From NCBI GenBank assembly GCA_964505195.1, contig CAZDGV010000007.1, positions 1-64,000 of the forward strand: a stretch of DNA of 64,000 bases, read 5' to 3'. Positions within the stretch are counted from its first letter, which is position 1. Every line of letters starts with the position of its first letter. Shown here piece after piece: positions 1-8,349 of this stretch. The position numbers and the translations under genes were made by a program. The DNA is from CAZDGV01 sp964505195. Its GTDB lineage: Bacteria > Bacteroidota > Bacteroidia > Chitinophagales > Chitinophagaceae. The notes beneath the pieces are model-generated. The model was not told where the DNA came from and did no database searches. It saw only the letters and a list, made by a program, of their open reading frames with translations.

Positions 1-2
1 AC

Positions 3-854
3 GAATACTGGTATTTTTATTTGAAAACACTCAAACAGCAGCAGATTCCTGCTATCCTCATTTCTGCGATCTTTCGAAGCAATCAGCCTTTTTTTCAGTG
101 GTGGGGCGGATTGCATCGCAGCATGCTGCATTGTTTCACGCATGTGTTTACGCAGGATGCGTCTTCATATGAACGGTTGACCTCGCTGCTAACAAAAGAA
201 AAACTAACCGTAAGCGGTGATACGCGCTTTGACCGAGTGACCGGTATTGCAGCACAATGGCAGGCACTTCCCTTGCCAGAGGCGTTTTGTGCAAACAAAA
301 AAATACTTATTGCCGGCAGCACCTGGGAGGCAGACGAAAGACTACTTCAAGAATGGTATAGCAATAATAATAAAGCATGGAAACTCATGCTGGTACCGCA
401 TGAAATTAATGATGCACATTTGAATAAAATCAAATCCCTATTCCCTGAAGCTTTTTTTTACAGCCAACTGAAACAAGATGATCCGCTCGCTGATGCATCG
501 GTACTGGTGGTGGATGCAGTAGGCATGTTGTCGAAGCTTTACCGCTATGCAACAGTATGCTATATCGGAGGCGGCTTTACGCGTACCGGCATTCACAATA
601 TGCTGGAGGCAGCAGTATATGGAAAACCGATTTTCTCCGGACCCGAATACAGCAAATACAGAGAAGCATGGGAACTGAAAAAAGCAGGCGCCTATTTCCC
701 CGTCAACAATGCAACAGCGTTATCTAATGCAATCAATGCTACGGATGTGAAAATCGTTGGGAAAATAGCTGCCGACCATGTAGCATCGAACAGTGGCGCT
801 ACCCAAATCATTACCAACTGGATTCAGGAAAAGCGTCTTCTCACCAACGCATAA
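3..854 (+). CDS. waaA: 3-deoxy-D-manno-octulosonic acid (Kdo) transferase, C-terminal part
   Basis: WaaA/KdtA transfers Kdo from CMP-Kdo to lipid A at the inner face of the cytoplasmic membrane, early in LPS assembly. The gene enters from the left edge: codons from position 3 (EYWYFYLKT) are already in frame and match the conserved N-terminal domain, so the TTG at 21 is not the real start. About 283 residues remain. The C-terminal GT-B domain carries AGSTWEADE, the nucleotide-sugar site GGGFTRTGIHNMLEAAVYGKP and a GPEYSKYREA segment, all typical of KdtA. The last 31 bp overlap tail-to-tail with the minus-strand gene at 824. The family is clear. Only the missing N-terminus (membrane anchor and catalytic Glu) cannot be checked. 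Confidence 0.93.
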   Translation, partial: EYWYFYLKTLKQQQIPAILISAIFRSNQPFFQWWGGLHRSMLHCFTHVFTQDASSYERLTSLLTKEKLTVSGDTRFDRVTGIAAQWQALPLPEAFCANKKILIAGSTWEADERLLQEWYSNNNKAWKLMLVPHEINDAHLNKIKSLFPEAFFYSQLKQDDPLADASVLVVDAVGMLSKLYRYATVCYIGGGFTRTGIHNMLEAAVYGKPIFSGPEYSKYREAWELKKAGAYFPVNNATALSNAINATDVKIVGKIAADHVASNSGATQIITNWIQEKRLLTNA

Positions 855-1597
855 AAAGAAGCAGCGGCGGCATCTGAATCATTCCATCCCAATTTAATTT
901 TCAACTCGCGCTGTATCCAATATTCCGCTTCAGCGTAAATGGAGAAGTTGTTAATGGTTTTGATGCTGCGCTCATACATATCTTCATCACCGCGAAACAG
1001 CTCGTTGATATAAACATAACGATCATTGATGCCAATGGCTTTGCGCAGGTCTTTCACCGGCTGTGCGGAAAGCTTCTCAGACACTTCGCTTGCAGGCGAA
1101 GCAAGCTGCTCGTTTAAAGTGGGCTGCTGCGCCGAAACAACTTCATTCACTTCTTTTTTAGGAGGCGGCGTATAGTTGGGCTGATGTACCAGCGTAGGCA
1201 CATCGGGCTCTTCTTCAAAAAGCAATCCGGGCACCATTTTAGGTTGTACTTGCACTTTGCGCACATAATCTGCTTTTTGCCGAATTTCTTCCAACTCCGC
1301 CTCCAGCTCTGCTTCATCTACACGCAAAATTTCAAATACTTTTTCAGCCGGTTCGGGAGCGGGCTGTTGAGTTGACATCACCTGAGCAGGCAGAGGGGGT
1401 TCATTGGCTGTTATCACCACACTGCTTGCAGGTAAAACTACTGCTACCCTGCCGGAATGCGTTGGGGCTTGGTTACCTGATTGAAGTTTTGCAATCTCCG
1501 CATGCAACAGCTGACTAAGCACTTGCAGCTGTGAAAGATCCTGATGGCTTTCTACAGCGGCCTGCAACTGTTGTATGATTGAAACAATTCGTTCCAT
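824..1597 (-). CDS. hypothetical protein with Pro/Glu-rich linker
   Basis: 257 residues that I cannot assign to a named family. The N-terminus (about 1-50) is helical and Gln/Leu-rich. The middle (about 50-190) is low-complexity, rich in Pro, Glu, Ala and Val with EAELEAELEE, and looks disordered or coiled. The C-terminal 70 residues (IGINDRYVYINELFRGDEDMYERSIKTINNFS...YWIQRELKIKLGW) look like a compact conserved helical domain, ending in a basic SFYALVRRRFS tail. There is no signal peptide or membrane segment, so it is probably cytoplasmic. The ATG at 1597 is the only good start. It lies 72 bp from the divergent tdk start and its 3' end overlaps waaA by 31 bp. Similar small proteins with this C-terminal motif recur in Bacteroidota, but I know no function. 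Confidence 0.8.
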   Translation of the reverse strand: MERIVSIIQQLQAAVESHQDLSQLQVLSQLLHAEIAKLQSGNQAPTHSGRVAVVLPASSVVITANEPPLPAQVMSTQQPAPEPAEKVFEILRVDEAELEAELEEIRQKADYVRKVQVQPKMVPGLLFEEEPDVPTLVHQPNYTPPPKKEVNEVVSAQQPTLNEQLASPASEVSEKLSAQPVKDLRKAIGINDRYVYINELFRGDEDMYERSIKTINNFSIYAEAEYWIQRELKIKLGWNDSDAAAASFYALVRRRFS

Positions 1598-1607
1598 GAA
1601 TAGTCCT

Positions 1608-1615
1608 TACTTTTG
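1608..1615 (+). promoter_or_regulatory. -7 promoter element for tdk
   Basis: TACTTTTG is a full match to the Bacteroidota -7 consensus TAnnTTTG. It predicts a 5' UTR of about 50 nt before the tdk ATG at 1670. The element lies in the 72-bp divergent spacer. Confidence 0.5.
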
Positions 1616-1669
1616 AAGGCATTGTATTGAAAGCGAATGTAATAAAGTTGGATCAATTGTATCACAAAC

Positions 1670-2239
1670 ATGTTTATTGAACCTCATATAAAAGGCGACA
1701 AGAGAGGATGGATTGAAGTGATTTGCGGTTCCATGTTCAGCGGCAAAACCGAAGAGCTGATCAGGAGACTCAAACGCGCTCAGATAGCCCACCTAAGCAC
1801 GGAAATATTTAAGCCCGCCATCGATGTGCGATATGATGAAAACAATATTGTTTCGCACGACGAAAACATGATACCTTCTACCCCCATCAACAACGCTCAG
1901 AAAATACTCCTGCTGGCGCAGCAGGTGGATGTAATTGGTATTGACGAGGCCCAGTTTTTCGACGAAGGCATTGTGGATGTTTGCGATAAACTGGCACTGA
2001 GCGGCGCACGCGTTATTGTTGCAGGGTTAGATATGGACTTTCAGGCACAGCCTTTCGGGCCCATGCCCAAATTACTTGCCATTGCCGACTACATTACCAA
2101 ACTACATGCCATCTGCGTGGTATGTGGCAATATTGCCAGCTATTCCTATCGCCTGAGTGAAGAAAACGCACAGGTAGTGCTGGGGGAAAAGAATAAATAC
2201 GAACCGCGTTGTCGCCATTGCTACCATCAAGCCACATGA
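1670..2239 (+). CDS. tdk: thymidine kinase
   Basis: Type II thymidine kinase, phosphorylating thymidine to dTMP with ATP in the pyrimidine salvage pathway. The 189-residue length is normal. The P-loop GSMFSGKT is at residues 20-27, followed by the Walker B-like IGIDEAQFFDEG, whose Glu is the catalytic base. A lasso/zinc region near the C-terminus supplies four cysteines (CVVCGN and CRHC). The stop codon overlaps the ccmB start (ATGA at 2236-2239), so ccmB is likely translated by coupling from tdk. Thymidylate synthase and dihydrofolate reductase lie elsewhere in the window. Confidence 0.97.
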   Translation: MFIEPHIKGDKRGWIEVICGSMFSGKTEELIRRLKRAQIAHLSTEIFKPAIDVRYDENNIVSHDENMIPSTPINNAQKILLLAQQVDVIGIDEAQFFDEGIVDVCDKLALSGARVIVAGLDMDFQAQPFGPMPKLLAIADYITKLHAICVVCGNIASYSYRLSEENAQVVLGEKNKYEPRCRHCYHQAT

Positions 2240-2898
2240 TTTCCGTTTCCAAAATAGCCGCCCTTTTTCGAAAAGACCTGTTGCTTGAAATAAGACAGCA
2301 ATACACCTTCTATGGCATTCTGCTCTATGTTGCCAGCACTATTTTCGTTTTGTACTTATCAATGGGAAAGCCTGATGCGGCTGCCTGGAACGGACTTTTC
2401 TGGATGACGCTTCTTTTTATATGCATCAACGCCGTTGCAAAAAGTTTTTTGCAGGACAGTCGCGGACGCATGCTATACTACTACTCTATTGCCGGACCGC
2501 TCGAATTCATTATCGCGAAAATTTTGTACAATGTTTTTCTCATGATGGGGATGTGCCTGCTGAGTATGCTGCTCTTTTCCTTTTTTTTGGGCAGTCCGTT
2601 TAATCATTTGGGATGGTTCATTGGAATAACGGTGCTGGGGGGTATCAGTATCAGCATGGTATTTACTTTACTGGCTGCCATTGCAGCACGCGCCAATCAA
2701 AATGCGGCCATGATGGCTATTTTGGGTTTCCCCATTATCGTTCCGCAACTGCTATTGTTGCTGCGCCTTTCCAAAGCAGCATTCGGTGAAATTTTCCGCG
2801 CAGGCGCTTTTTCAGAAATGATTTTGCTGCTACTGGCGCTAGACGCAATGGTGCTTCTGCTGAGTTTGATATTGTTCCCCTTTTTATGGAAAGATTAA
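2236..2898 (+). CDS. ccmB: heme exporter protein CcmB
   Basis: Membrane component of the CcmABC(D) machinery that loads heme on CcmE during cytochrome c maturation. 220 residues; the N-terminus SKIAALFRKDLLLEIRQQYTFYGILLY is characteristic of CcmB and is followed by about six hydrophobic segments ending at FPFLWKD. I chose the ATG at 2236 because it overlaps the tdk stop (ATGA); an upstream in-frame ATG at 2209 lies inside tdk. No ccmA ATPase is in the window, so CcmA must be encoded elsewhere. ccmC follows directly. Confidence 0.93.
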   Translation: MISVSKIAALFRKDLLLEIRQQYTFYGILLYVASTIFVLYLSMGKPDAAAWNGLFWMTLLFICINAVAKSFLQDSRGRMLYYYSIAGPLEFIIAKILYNVFLMMGMCLLSMLLFSFFLGSPFNHLGWFIGITVLGGISISMVFTLLAAIAARANQNAAMMAILGFPIIVPQLLLLLRLSKAAFGEIFRAGAFSEMILLLLALDAMVLLLSLILFPFLWKD

Positions 2899-2908
2899 GC
2901 GCAAATGC

Positions 2909-2917
2909 TACCTTTGC
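2909..2917 (+). promoter_or_regulatory. -7 promoter element upstream of ccmC
   Basis: TACCTTTGC matches TAnnTTTG exactly. It lies 11 bp after the ccmB stop and inside the longest possible ccmC reading frame (ATG at 2905). A transcript starting about 2921-2923 would exclude that ATG and supports initiation at 2971 or 2977. Confidence 0.45.
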
Positions 2918-2976
2918 GGCACTTTGCACGGGTGGATGCAATGCATCACATTAAGCCCTGCGAAAAATTGATGCGT

Positions 2977-3651
2977 ATGAAACAATCCTGGTGGAAAATA
3001 TTAGCGGCAATCCTGCTGATCTACACATTCACCGCCGGTTTCCTCATTCAAGTTCCGGTAATCGGCAACCTGTACGAAACCATTCGCAATCTCTACTTTC
3101 ATGTGCCCATGTGGTTTGGTCAGCTCATACTGCTTACAGTTTCCATGGTCAACGGCATGCAGTATCTTTCCAAAGGGAATTTACTCTTCGACATTCGCTC
3201 CCATGCTTATGCCAAAACGGGTATTGTTTTTGGCGTATTGGGATTAATCACGGGTGCCGTTTGGGCCAATTTCACCTGGGGAGAACCCTGGAGCAACGAC
3301 CCCAAGCAAATTGCAGCGGCCATTGCCCTGCTGATATACCTAGCATATTTTGTATTGCGCAATTCCATCACGGATATCGATAAAAGAGCAAGGGTAAGCA
3401 GCGTATACAACATCTTCGCATTTTTCATGTACATCCCATTAATCATGGTACTGCCCCGACTGGTTGAGTCGCTACACCCCGGCGGGGAGGGCGTGGAAGG
3501 CAATCCCGGATTAAATGGTAGTGATCTGGATCCGCGCATGCGCCTCGTTTTCTGGCCAGCGGTGATGGGATGGACCCTACTTGGAGTATGGATTACCAGC
3601 TTACTAATCAGAATTGAAAAATTAAGAGACAAAAATTTAATACATGCGTAA
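2977..3651 (+). CDS. ccmC: cytochrome c biogenesis protein CcmC
   Basis: CcmC is the heme-handling membrane protein that, with CcmB and CcmD, presents heme to CcmE on the periplasmic side. From the ATG at 2977 it has 224 residues. Six hydrophobic segments are visible. The tryptophan-rich WWD motif reads TGAVWANFTWGEPWSNDPKQ and the conserved external histidine is in YFHVPMW. Longer starts at 2905 and 2971 exist; the -7 element at 2909-2917 argues against 2905. The stop overlaps the next ATG at 3644 by 8 bases, making ccmC-ccmD coupled. Confidence 0.93.
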   Translation: MKQSWWKILAAILLIYTFTAGFLIQVPVIGNLYETIRNLYFHVPMWFGQLILLTVSMVNGMQYLSKGNLLFDIRSHAYAKTGIVFGVLGLITGAVWANFTWGEPWSNDPKQIAAAIALLIYLAYFVLRNSITDIDKRARVSSVYNIFAFFMYIPLIMVLPRLVESLHPGGEGVEGNPGLNGSDLDPRMRLVFWPAVMGWTLLGVWITSLLIRIEKLRDKNLIHA

Positions 3652-3850
3652 ATCACTATTCACCACCATGCTGTTTTTTGCCTCGCTATACAAGCTGGCA
3701 GCACAAAACACAACCAAAACAGAAGCCGTAATGGCAAGTGAGGGAAAGATTTATGTGGTAATGGCGGTATGTCTTGTAATTTTGCTCGGATTGCTTGCCT
3801 ATGTTGCAAGCATCGACAAAAAGATTTCAAAGAAAGAAGCTAACGATTAA
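3644..3850 (+). CDS. CcmD-like small membrane protein
   Basis: 68 residues: an N-terminal hydrophobic stretch ending at LAAQN, which looks like a signal peptide; a conserved GKIYVVMAVCLVILLGLLAYVA transmembrane helix; and a basic tail DKKISKKE. This matches the small CcmD-family proteins that follow ccmC in Bacteroidota, which in other bacteria release holo-CcmE from CcmABC. The start overlaps the end of ccmC by 8 bases. The assignment rests on position, size and the GKIYVV helix; the sequence is too short for certainty. Confidence 0.75.
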   Translation: MRKSLFTTMLFFASLYKLAAQNTTKTEAVMASEGKIYVVMAVCLVILLGLLAYVASIDKKISKKEAND

Positions 3851-3872
3851 TTCATCCATAAAAACGATTGCA

Positions 3873-5288
3873 ATGTCATCGCACTACAGTTTTTTCGACA
3901 GTGTTCAGCGCAGCTTCGATAAAGCAGCTGCTTACACCAAATGGGACAAAGGTATTTTGGAACAAATCAAAGCATGTAATGCTGTGTACCAAATTAAGTT
4001 TCCCGTAAAAATGGACGACGGCCGTATTGAAGTAATTGAAGCCTATCGCGTTCAGCACTCGCATCACAAACTTCCCTGTAAAGGCGGTATTCGCTTTGCA
4101 GCAGAAGTAAACCAAGATGAAGTGATGGCGCTTGCAGCACTCATGACCTACAAGTGCGCCATTGTAAACGTTCCCTTCGGCGGTGGCAAGGGCGGGGTTA
4201 AAATCAACCCACGCAATTACTCTGCCTATGAACTGGAAAAAATTACCCGTCGCTATACTTCCGAGCTCATCAAAAAGAAATTCATCGGACCCGGTACCGA
4301 TGTGCCTGCTCCCGATTACGGAACAGGAGAAAGAGAAATGGCCTGGATCCTAGATACCTACAGCGCCATGCATCCCGGCGATATTGATGCCGCAGGTTGC
4401 GTAACAGGAAAGCCCGTAACACAGGGTGGCGTGCGCGGTCGCCGCGAAGCAACTGGATTAGGTGTGTTTTATGGCATCCGCGAAATTTGCAATATGCCCG
4501 AAGTGATGCAGAAATTAGGACTCACCACAGGTGTGGAAGGCAAAACCGTGATCGTGCAGGGTATGGGCAATGTGGGCTACCATTCTGCTAAGTTTTTCCA
4601 GCAGGCTGGCGCCAAAATTGTAGCACTTGCTGAATATGAAGGAGCGATTTACAACGAAAACGGATTGGATGTAGATGCTGTATTCGAGCATCGTAAAGCT
4701 ACCAAGTCGATTTTAAATTTCCCAGGTGCAACCAACCTCGCAAAAAATACCGATGCACTGGAGCTGCCCTGCGATATTTTGATTCCCGCAGCGCTTGAAA
4801 ATGTAATCGATGGAAACAACGCTCCGCGCGTGAAAGCAAAAATTGTTGGCGAAGCAGCCAATGGTCCGCTTACCCCCGAAGCCGATGAAATTCTTACTCA
4901 AAACGGCGCACTGGTAATACCCGATATGTTCCTGAATGCAGGTGGTGTAACCGTTTCTTATTTCGAGTGGTTGAAAAACCTGAGCCATGTGCGTTATGGT
5001 AGAATGGAAAAAAGATTCACTGAAAATCAGAACGGACATATCCTTTCACAAATAGAGGGACTCACCGGTAAACAAGTTTCTGCTGAGCAGCGCGAAATCA
5101 TCATGCACGGACCCGATGAAGTAGATCTGGTACACAGCGGACTGGAAGAAACCATGATCAACTCTGTGAATGAAGTGATGGACTGCTGGAAAGCAAACCC
5201 TGCCATTCCGGATATGCGTACAGCCGCCTACGTTGTAGCCATCAACAAGGTAGCTACCAGCTACGCAGAGCTGGGCATCTTCCCATAA
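3873..5288 (+). CDS. NAD(P)-dependent glutamate dehydrogenase
   Basis: Glu/Leu/Phe/Val dehydrogenase of 471 residues, interconverting glutamate and 2-oxoglutarate plus ammonium. The N-terminal catalytic domain has KLPCKGGIRF, the lysine-rich glycine loop VPFGGGKGGVKINP and the catalytic aspartate region GPGTDVPAPDYGTGEREMAW. The C-terminal Rossmann domain has VQGMGNVGYHSAKFF, followed by ILIPAALENVI and GEAANGPLTPEAD. The ATG at 3873 is chosen because residues upstream of it (from 3795) overlap ccmD in another frame. It follows ccmD by 22 bp and ends at a strong intrinsic terminator. The coenzyme preference cannot be read with confidence. Confidence 0.95.
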   Translation: MSSHYSFFDSVQRSFDKAAAYTKWDKGILEQIKACNAVYQIKFPVKMDDGRIEVIEAYRVQHSHHKLPCKGGIRFAAEVNQDEVMALAALMTYKCAIVNVPFGGGKGGVKINPRNYSAYELEKITRRYTSELIKKKFIGPGTDVPAPDYGTGEREMAWILDTYSAMHPGDIDAAGCVTGKPVTQGGVRGRREATGLGVFYGIREICNMPEVMQKLGLTTGVEGKTVIVQGMGNVGYHSAKFFQQAGAKIVALAEYEGAIYNENGLDVDAVFEHRKATKSILNFPGATNLAKNTDALELPCDILIPAALENVIDGNNAPRVKAKIVGEAANGPLTPEADEILTQNGALVIPDMFLNAGGVTVSYFEWLKNLSHVRYGRMEKRFTENQNGHILSQIEGLTGKQVSAEQREIIMHGPDEVDLVHSGLEETMINSVNEVMDCWKANPAIPDMRTAAYVVAINKVATSYAELGIFP

Positions 5289-5308
5289 ACCATTTTTTGT
5301 TTCATTTC

Positions 5309-5339
5309 AAAGCTCCCGCAAAACGGGAGCTTTTTTTAT
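5309..5339 (+). terminator. intrinsic terminator after glutamate dehydrogenase
   Basis: Perfect 10-bp stem AAAGCTCCCG / CGGGAGCTTT around the loop CAAAA, followed by a run of T. It ends the dehydrogenase transcript and, read on the other strand, also sits just past the stop of the minus-strand gene at 5336. Confidence 0.9.
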
Positions 5340-5776
5340 TCCGGAAAATCGGGTAGTGTATCTACCGATAAAAGTACACCCTGATCGGTACGGTATGCGA
5401 AGCAATAATGACCATTCGTAATAACAATGTATTTGCAAGGAATGGAGAGATGATAGCGCATAGCCTGATCGAGCACATCCTGTGATAGGGGCACTTCCAT
5501 GGCCTTGCATTCCAAAAGCATCCAGGGCTGATGTGCCCGGTCGTACACCAGCAAATCGAAACGCTTGCGCAAGCTGCCCAGCTTGATTTCTTTTTCAACC
5601 CCAATGAGCGCAGCGGGATACGACTTCTCCTGAAGCAGGTACTGCACCATATTTTGACGCACCCACTCTTCCGGACTTAGCTTCACCCACCGCTTGCGCA
5701 GGGCATCGAAAATTTCTGTACCGCCTGCGCTTTCGCGCATGGAAAAATTGTGCTGCGGAAACACCAAACGAACCAT
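5336..5776 (-). CDS. solitary HsdR N-terminal-domain (nuclease-fold) protein
   Basis: 146 residues resembling the N-terminal domain of type I restriction HsdR subunits (PD-(D/E)XK nuclease fold) as a free-standing protein. Visible motifs are GVEKEIKLG, RFDLLVYDRAHQPWMLLECKA (a D-x(n)-ExK arrangement) and YIVITNGHYCFAY. No HsdS, HsdM or helicase is nearby, so this is not a restriction system; such single-domain proteins are widespread in Bacteroidota with unknown role. The ATG at 5776 is chosen because sequence upstream of it would enter the divergent AMP nucleosidase gene. The spacer to that gene is 39 bp. Confidence 0.85.
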   Translation of the reverse strand: MVRLVFPQHNFSMRESAGGTEIFDALRKRWVKLSPEEWVRQNMVQYLLQEKSYPAALIGVEKEIKLGSLRKRFDLLVYDRAHQPWMLLECKAMEVPLSQDVLDQAMRYHLSIPCKYIVITNGHYCFAYRTDQGVLLSVDTLPDFPE

Positions 5777-5815
5777 AACTGCAAGATTCGCTAATTTTAC
5801 GTAATTCAAATCAAT

Positions 5816-6589
5816 ATGAAGACAAAAGAAGAGATTGTAGAAAACTGGCTCCCCCGCTATACCGGACAGAGCATTGAAGATTTTGGGAAATATATTTTGC
5901 TGACCAATTTCAGCAATTACCTGAAAATGTTTGCCGAATGGCATGGAGTGGAAGTGATTGGTCAGGACAGGCCCATGCAGTGCGCCACGGCGGATGGTAT
6001 TACCATCATCAACTTTGGGATGGGCAGCGCCACTGCCGCCACAGTGATGGACCTGCTCACGGCCATTCATCCAAAAGCAGTGCTGTTTTTGGGAAAATGC
6101 GGCGGACTGAAAAAGAAAAATCTGATCGGTGATCTCATCCTGCCCATCGCCGCAATCCGTGGTGAAGGAACCTCGGAAGATTATTTCCCACCCGAAGTGC
6201 CGGCACTCCCCTCATTCGCGCTTCAAAAAGCCGTTTCAACCACCATCCGCGACCACGATTCAGACTACTGGACAGGCACCGTATATACCACCAACCGAAG
6301 AGTGTGGGAACACGATACGGAGTTTAAAAACTATCTTGAAACCATTCGCGCGATGGCCATTGATATGGAAACAGCCACCATTTTTTCGGTGGGCTTTTTC
6401 AACGAAATTCCTACCGGCGCATTGCTGCTGGTAAGTGATCAGCCCATGATACCCGAAGGTGTTAAGACAGAAGAAAGCGATAAAAAAGTGACGCAGTCAT
6501 TTGTAGACAAACATCTGCGGATCGGCATCGACTCGCTCAAGCAGCTGATCAACAACGGTCATACCGTGAAACACCTCAAGTTCGACTGA
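5816..6589 (+). CDS. amn: AMP nucleosidase
   Basis: Hydrolyses AMP to adenine and ribose 5-phosphate. 257 residues, the short single-domain form seen in Bacteroidota rather than the roughly 480-residue enterobacterial enzyme. The phosphorylase-fold core is visible: INFGMGSATAATVMDLL, AVLFLGKCGGLKKK, the IRGEGTSEDYF loop, and MAIDMETATIFSVG with the ME pair that contacts ribose. The C-terminal Asp is in LLVSDQPM. Its stop TGA shares one base with the ATG of the ABC ATPase at 6589, so the two are probably cotranscribed, although I see no obvious functional link. Confidence 0.92.
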   Translation: MKTKEEIVENWLPRYTGQSIEDFGKYILLTNFSNYLKMFAEWHGVEVIGQDRPMQCATADGITIINFGMGSATAATVMDLLTAIHPKAVLFLGKCGGLKKKNLIGDLILPIAAIRGEGTSEDYFPPEVPALPSFALQKAVSTTIRDHDSDYWTGTVYTTNRRVWEHDTEFKNYLETIRAMAIDMETATIFSVGFFNEIPTGALLLVSDQPMIPEGVKTEESDKKVTQSFVDKHLRIGIDSLKQLINNGHTVKHLKFD

Positions 6590-8292
6590 TGCAGAGACCT
6601 TTGCTGGAGATAAAAGATCTATCCATCGACTTTCAAACAAAAGATGGATTCAGCAAGGGAGTAAGCAAACTAAACCTAAGCGTTCATGCCAACGAAATCC
6701 TCGCCATTGTAGGCGAATCGGGCTCGGGAAAATCCATCACTGCGCTTTCCATTTTACAGCTGCTTGCTGCACCACCTGCAACCTATCGTTCAGGCAGTAT
6801 CTTGTTTCATCATAAAGACGGCAGCGTTGTAAATCTTTTATCGCTGGCTTCCAAAGACATTCAAAACATCCGGGGCAATGAAATCGGTATGATTTTTCAG
6901 GAGCCCATGACCTCGCTCAACCCTGTTTTTACCTGTGGCAGTCAGGTAATGGAAGCGCTACAACGGCATCAGAAACTAAACACAAAAGAAGCAAAAGCAA
7001 AAACCATTGAGCTTTTTACAAAAGTGCAGCTACCCCGGCCGGAGGAAATCTTTCATAGGTATCCGCATGAGCTGAGTGGCGGACAAAAACAGAGAGTGAT
7101 GATTGCCATGGCCATGAGCTGTAACCCCGCACTGCTTATCGCCGACGAACCCACAACAGCCCTCGATGTAACCGTACAGCATACCATATTAAAACTGATG
7201 CAGTCGCTCCAACAAGAAACCGGTATGGGCATTATTTTTATTACGCATGATTTGGGACTGGTTCAGGACTTTGCCGATCGGGTGGCAGTGCTGTACAAAG
7301 GCGACCTGGTAGAAGAAGGAAATACAAGAGATATTTTCAATCAACCCCAACATGGATATACCCGTGCCTTGCTGGCATGCAGACCCGCCTTGCACCCGCG
7401 AAACAAAAGACTGCCCGTTGTAAGTGATTTTTTAGAAGGCGACTTAAGTTTTTCGGAAAAGGAAGCTGTCCCTTCAGCTGAAAAAATAAATCCATCTGAA
7501 GCGCCGCTGTTGGAAGTTGAAAACTTGCGCGTATGGTTTCCCGGAAAATCTTCCCTTTTTGGCAAAACCGGCAACTGGATCAAAGCAGTTGACGAGGTGA
7601 GCTTTTCCATTCATGAAGCAGAAACCCTGGGCCTGGTGGGTGAAAGCGGATGCGGAAAAACCACCCTGGGCAGGGCTTTGCTCCGACTGATAGAACCAAG
7701 CGGCGGAAGCATCCGCTTGCGGGGGGAGGAAATCCTTTCATTATCTCCCTCAAAATTTAATCCGCGGCGAAAAGATCTTCAGATCGTTTTTCAAGACCCC
7801 TATGCCTCCCTCAACCCACGCATCAGCATTGGTGAAGCACTGGTGGAACCAATGATGGTACACCAACTTTTTAAAACACGCAGGGAAGCTACCGACCAGG
7901 CAGTGATGTTGCTGGAAAAAGTAAACCTAAGTGCAGCGCACATGAACCGCTACCCACATGCATTCAGCGGGGGACAGCGACAGCGGATGATCATTGCAAG
8001 AGCACTCGCTTTGCAACCCTCTTTTATCGTGTGGGATGAATCGGTATCGGCACTGGACGTAAGCGTGCAGGCACAAATTTTAAACTTACTGAACGACCTC
8101 AAAAAGAGCTTTGGCTTTACCTCGCTTTTTATATCACACGATTTATCGGTGGTGAAATATATCAGCGACAGGATGCTGGTGATGCAAGCCGGAAAAATTG
8201 TTGAGTCCGGCGATGCAGCAACGATATACGAACACCCACAGCATCCCTACACTCGCCAACTACTGGCCTCCATTCCCGGCCAAAAAGCATGA
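6589..8292 (+). CDS. fused dual-ATPase subunit of an oligopeptide-type ABC transporter
   Basis: 567 residues with two complete ABC ATPase domains of the DppD/DppF (OppD/OppF) family joined in one chain, as in YejF or GsiA. Domain 1 has Walker A GESGSGKS at 42-49, signature LSGGQKQR and ADEPTTALDVT. Domain 2 has Walker A GESGCGKT near 350, signature FSGGQRQR and DESVSALDVS. Each half ends in the oligopeptide-binding-type tail (QHGYTRALLACRP and QHPYTRQLLASIP). It overlaps amn by one base. No permease or solute-binding protein is in the window, so its membrane partners are encoded elsewhere. Confidence 0.93.
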   Translation: MQRPLLEIKDLSIDFQTKDGFSKGVSKLNLSVHANEILAIVGESGSGKSITALSILQLLAAPPATYRSGSILFHHKDGSVVNLLSLASKDIQNIRGNEIGMIFQEPMTSLNPVFTCGSQVMEALQRHQKLNTKEAKAKTIELFTKVQLPRPEEIFHRYPHELSGGQKQRVMIAMAMSCNPALLIADEPTTALDVTVQHTILKLMQSLQQETGMGIIFITHDLGLVQDFADRVAVLYKGDLVEEGNTRDIFNQPQHGYTRALLACRPALHPRNKRLPVVSDFLEGDLSFSEKEAVPSAEKINPSEAPLLEVENLRVWFPGKSSLFGKTGNWIKAVDEVSFSIHEAETLGLVGESGCGKTTLGRALLRLIEPSGGSIRLRGEEILSLSPSKFNPRRKDLQIVFQDPYASLNPRISIGEALVEPMMVHQLFKTRREATDQAVMLLEKVNLSAAHMNRYPHAFSGGQRQRMIIARALALQPSFIVWDESVSALDVSVQAQILNLLNDLKKSFGFTSLFISHDLSVVKYISDRMLVMQAGKIVESGDAATIYEHPQHPYTRQLLASIPGQKA

Positions 8293-8317
8293 TGCAGCAA
8301 GCCCTTGTGGATATGTT

Positions 8318-8349
8318 TTTGCACATTTTCAGTGGAATGATTAACTTTG
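8318..8349 (+). promoter_or_regulatory. promoter with -33 and -7 elements for the queA leader
   Basis: TTTG at 8318-8321 is followed after 20 bases by TAACTTTG at 8342-8349. This is the spacing expected for Bacteroidota sigma-A promoters. Transcription should begin about 8351-8356, giving a queA leader of roughly 115 nt. Confidence 0.6.

Noticed and set aside
5336..5776. Type I restriction system
   Set aside because: Only the HsdR N-terminal-type domain is present, with no helicase motor, methylase or specificity subunit.
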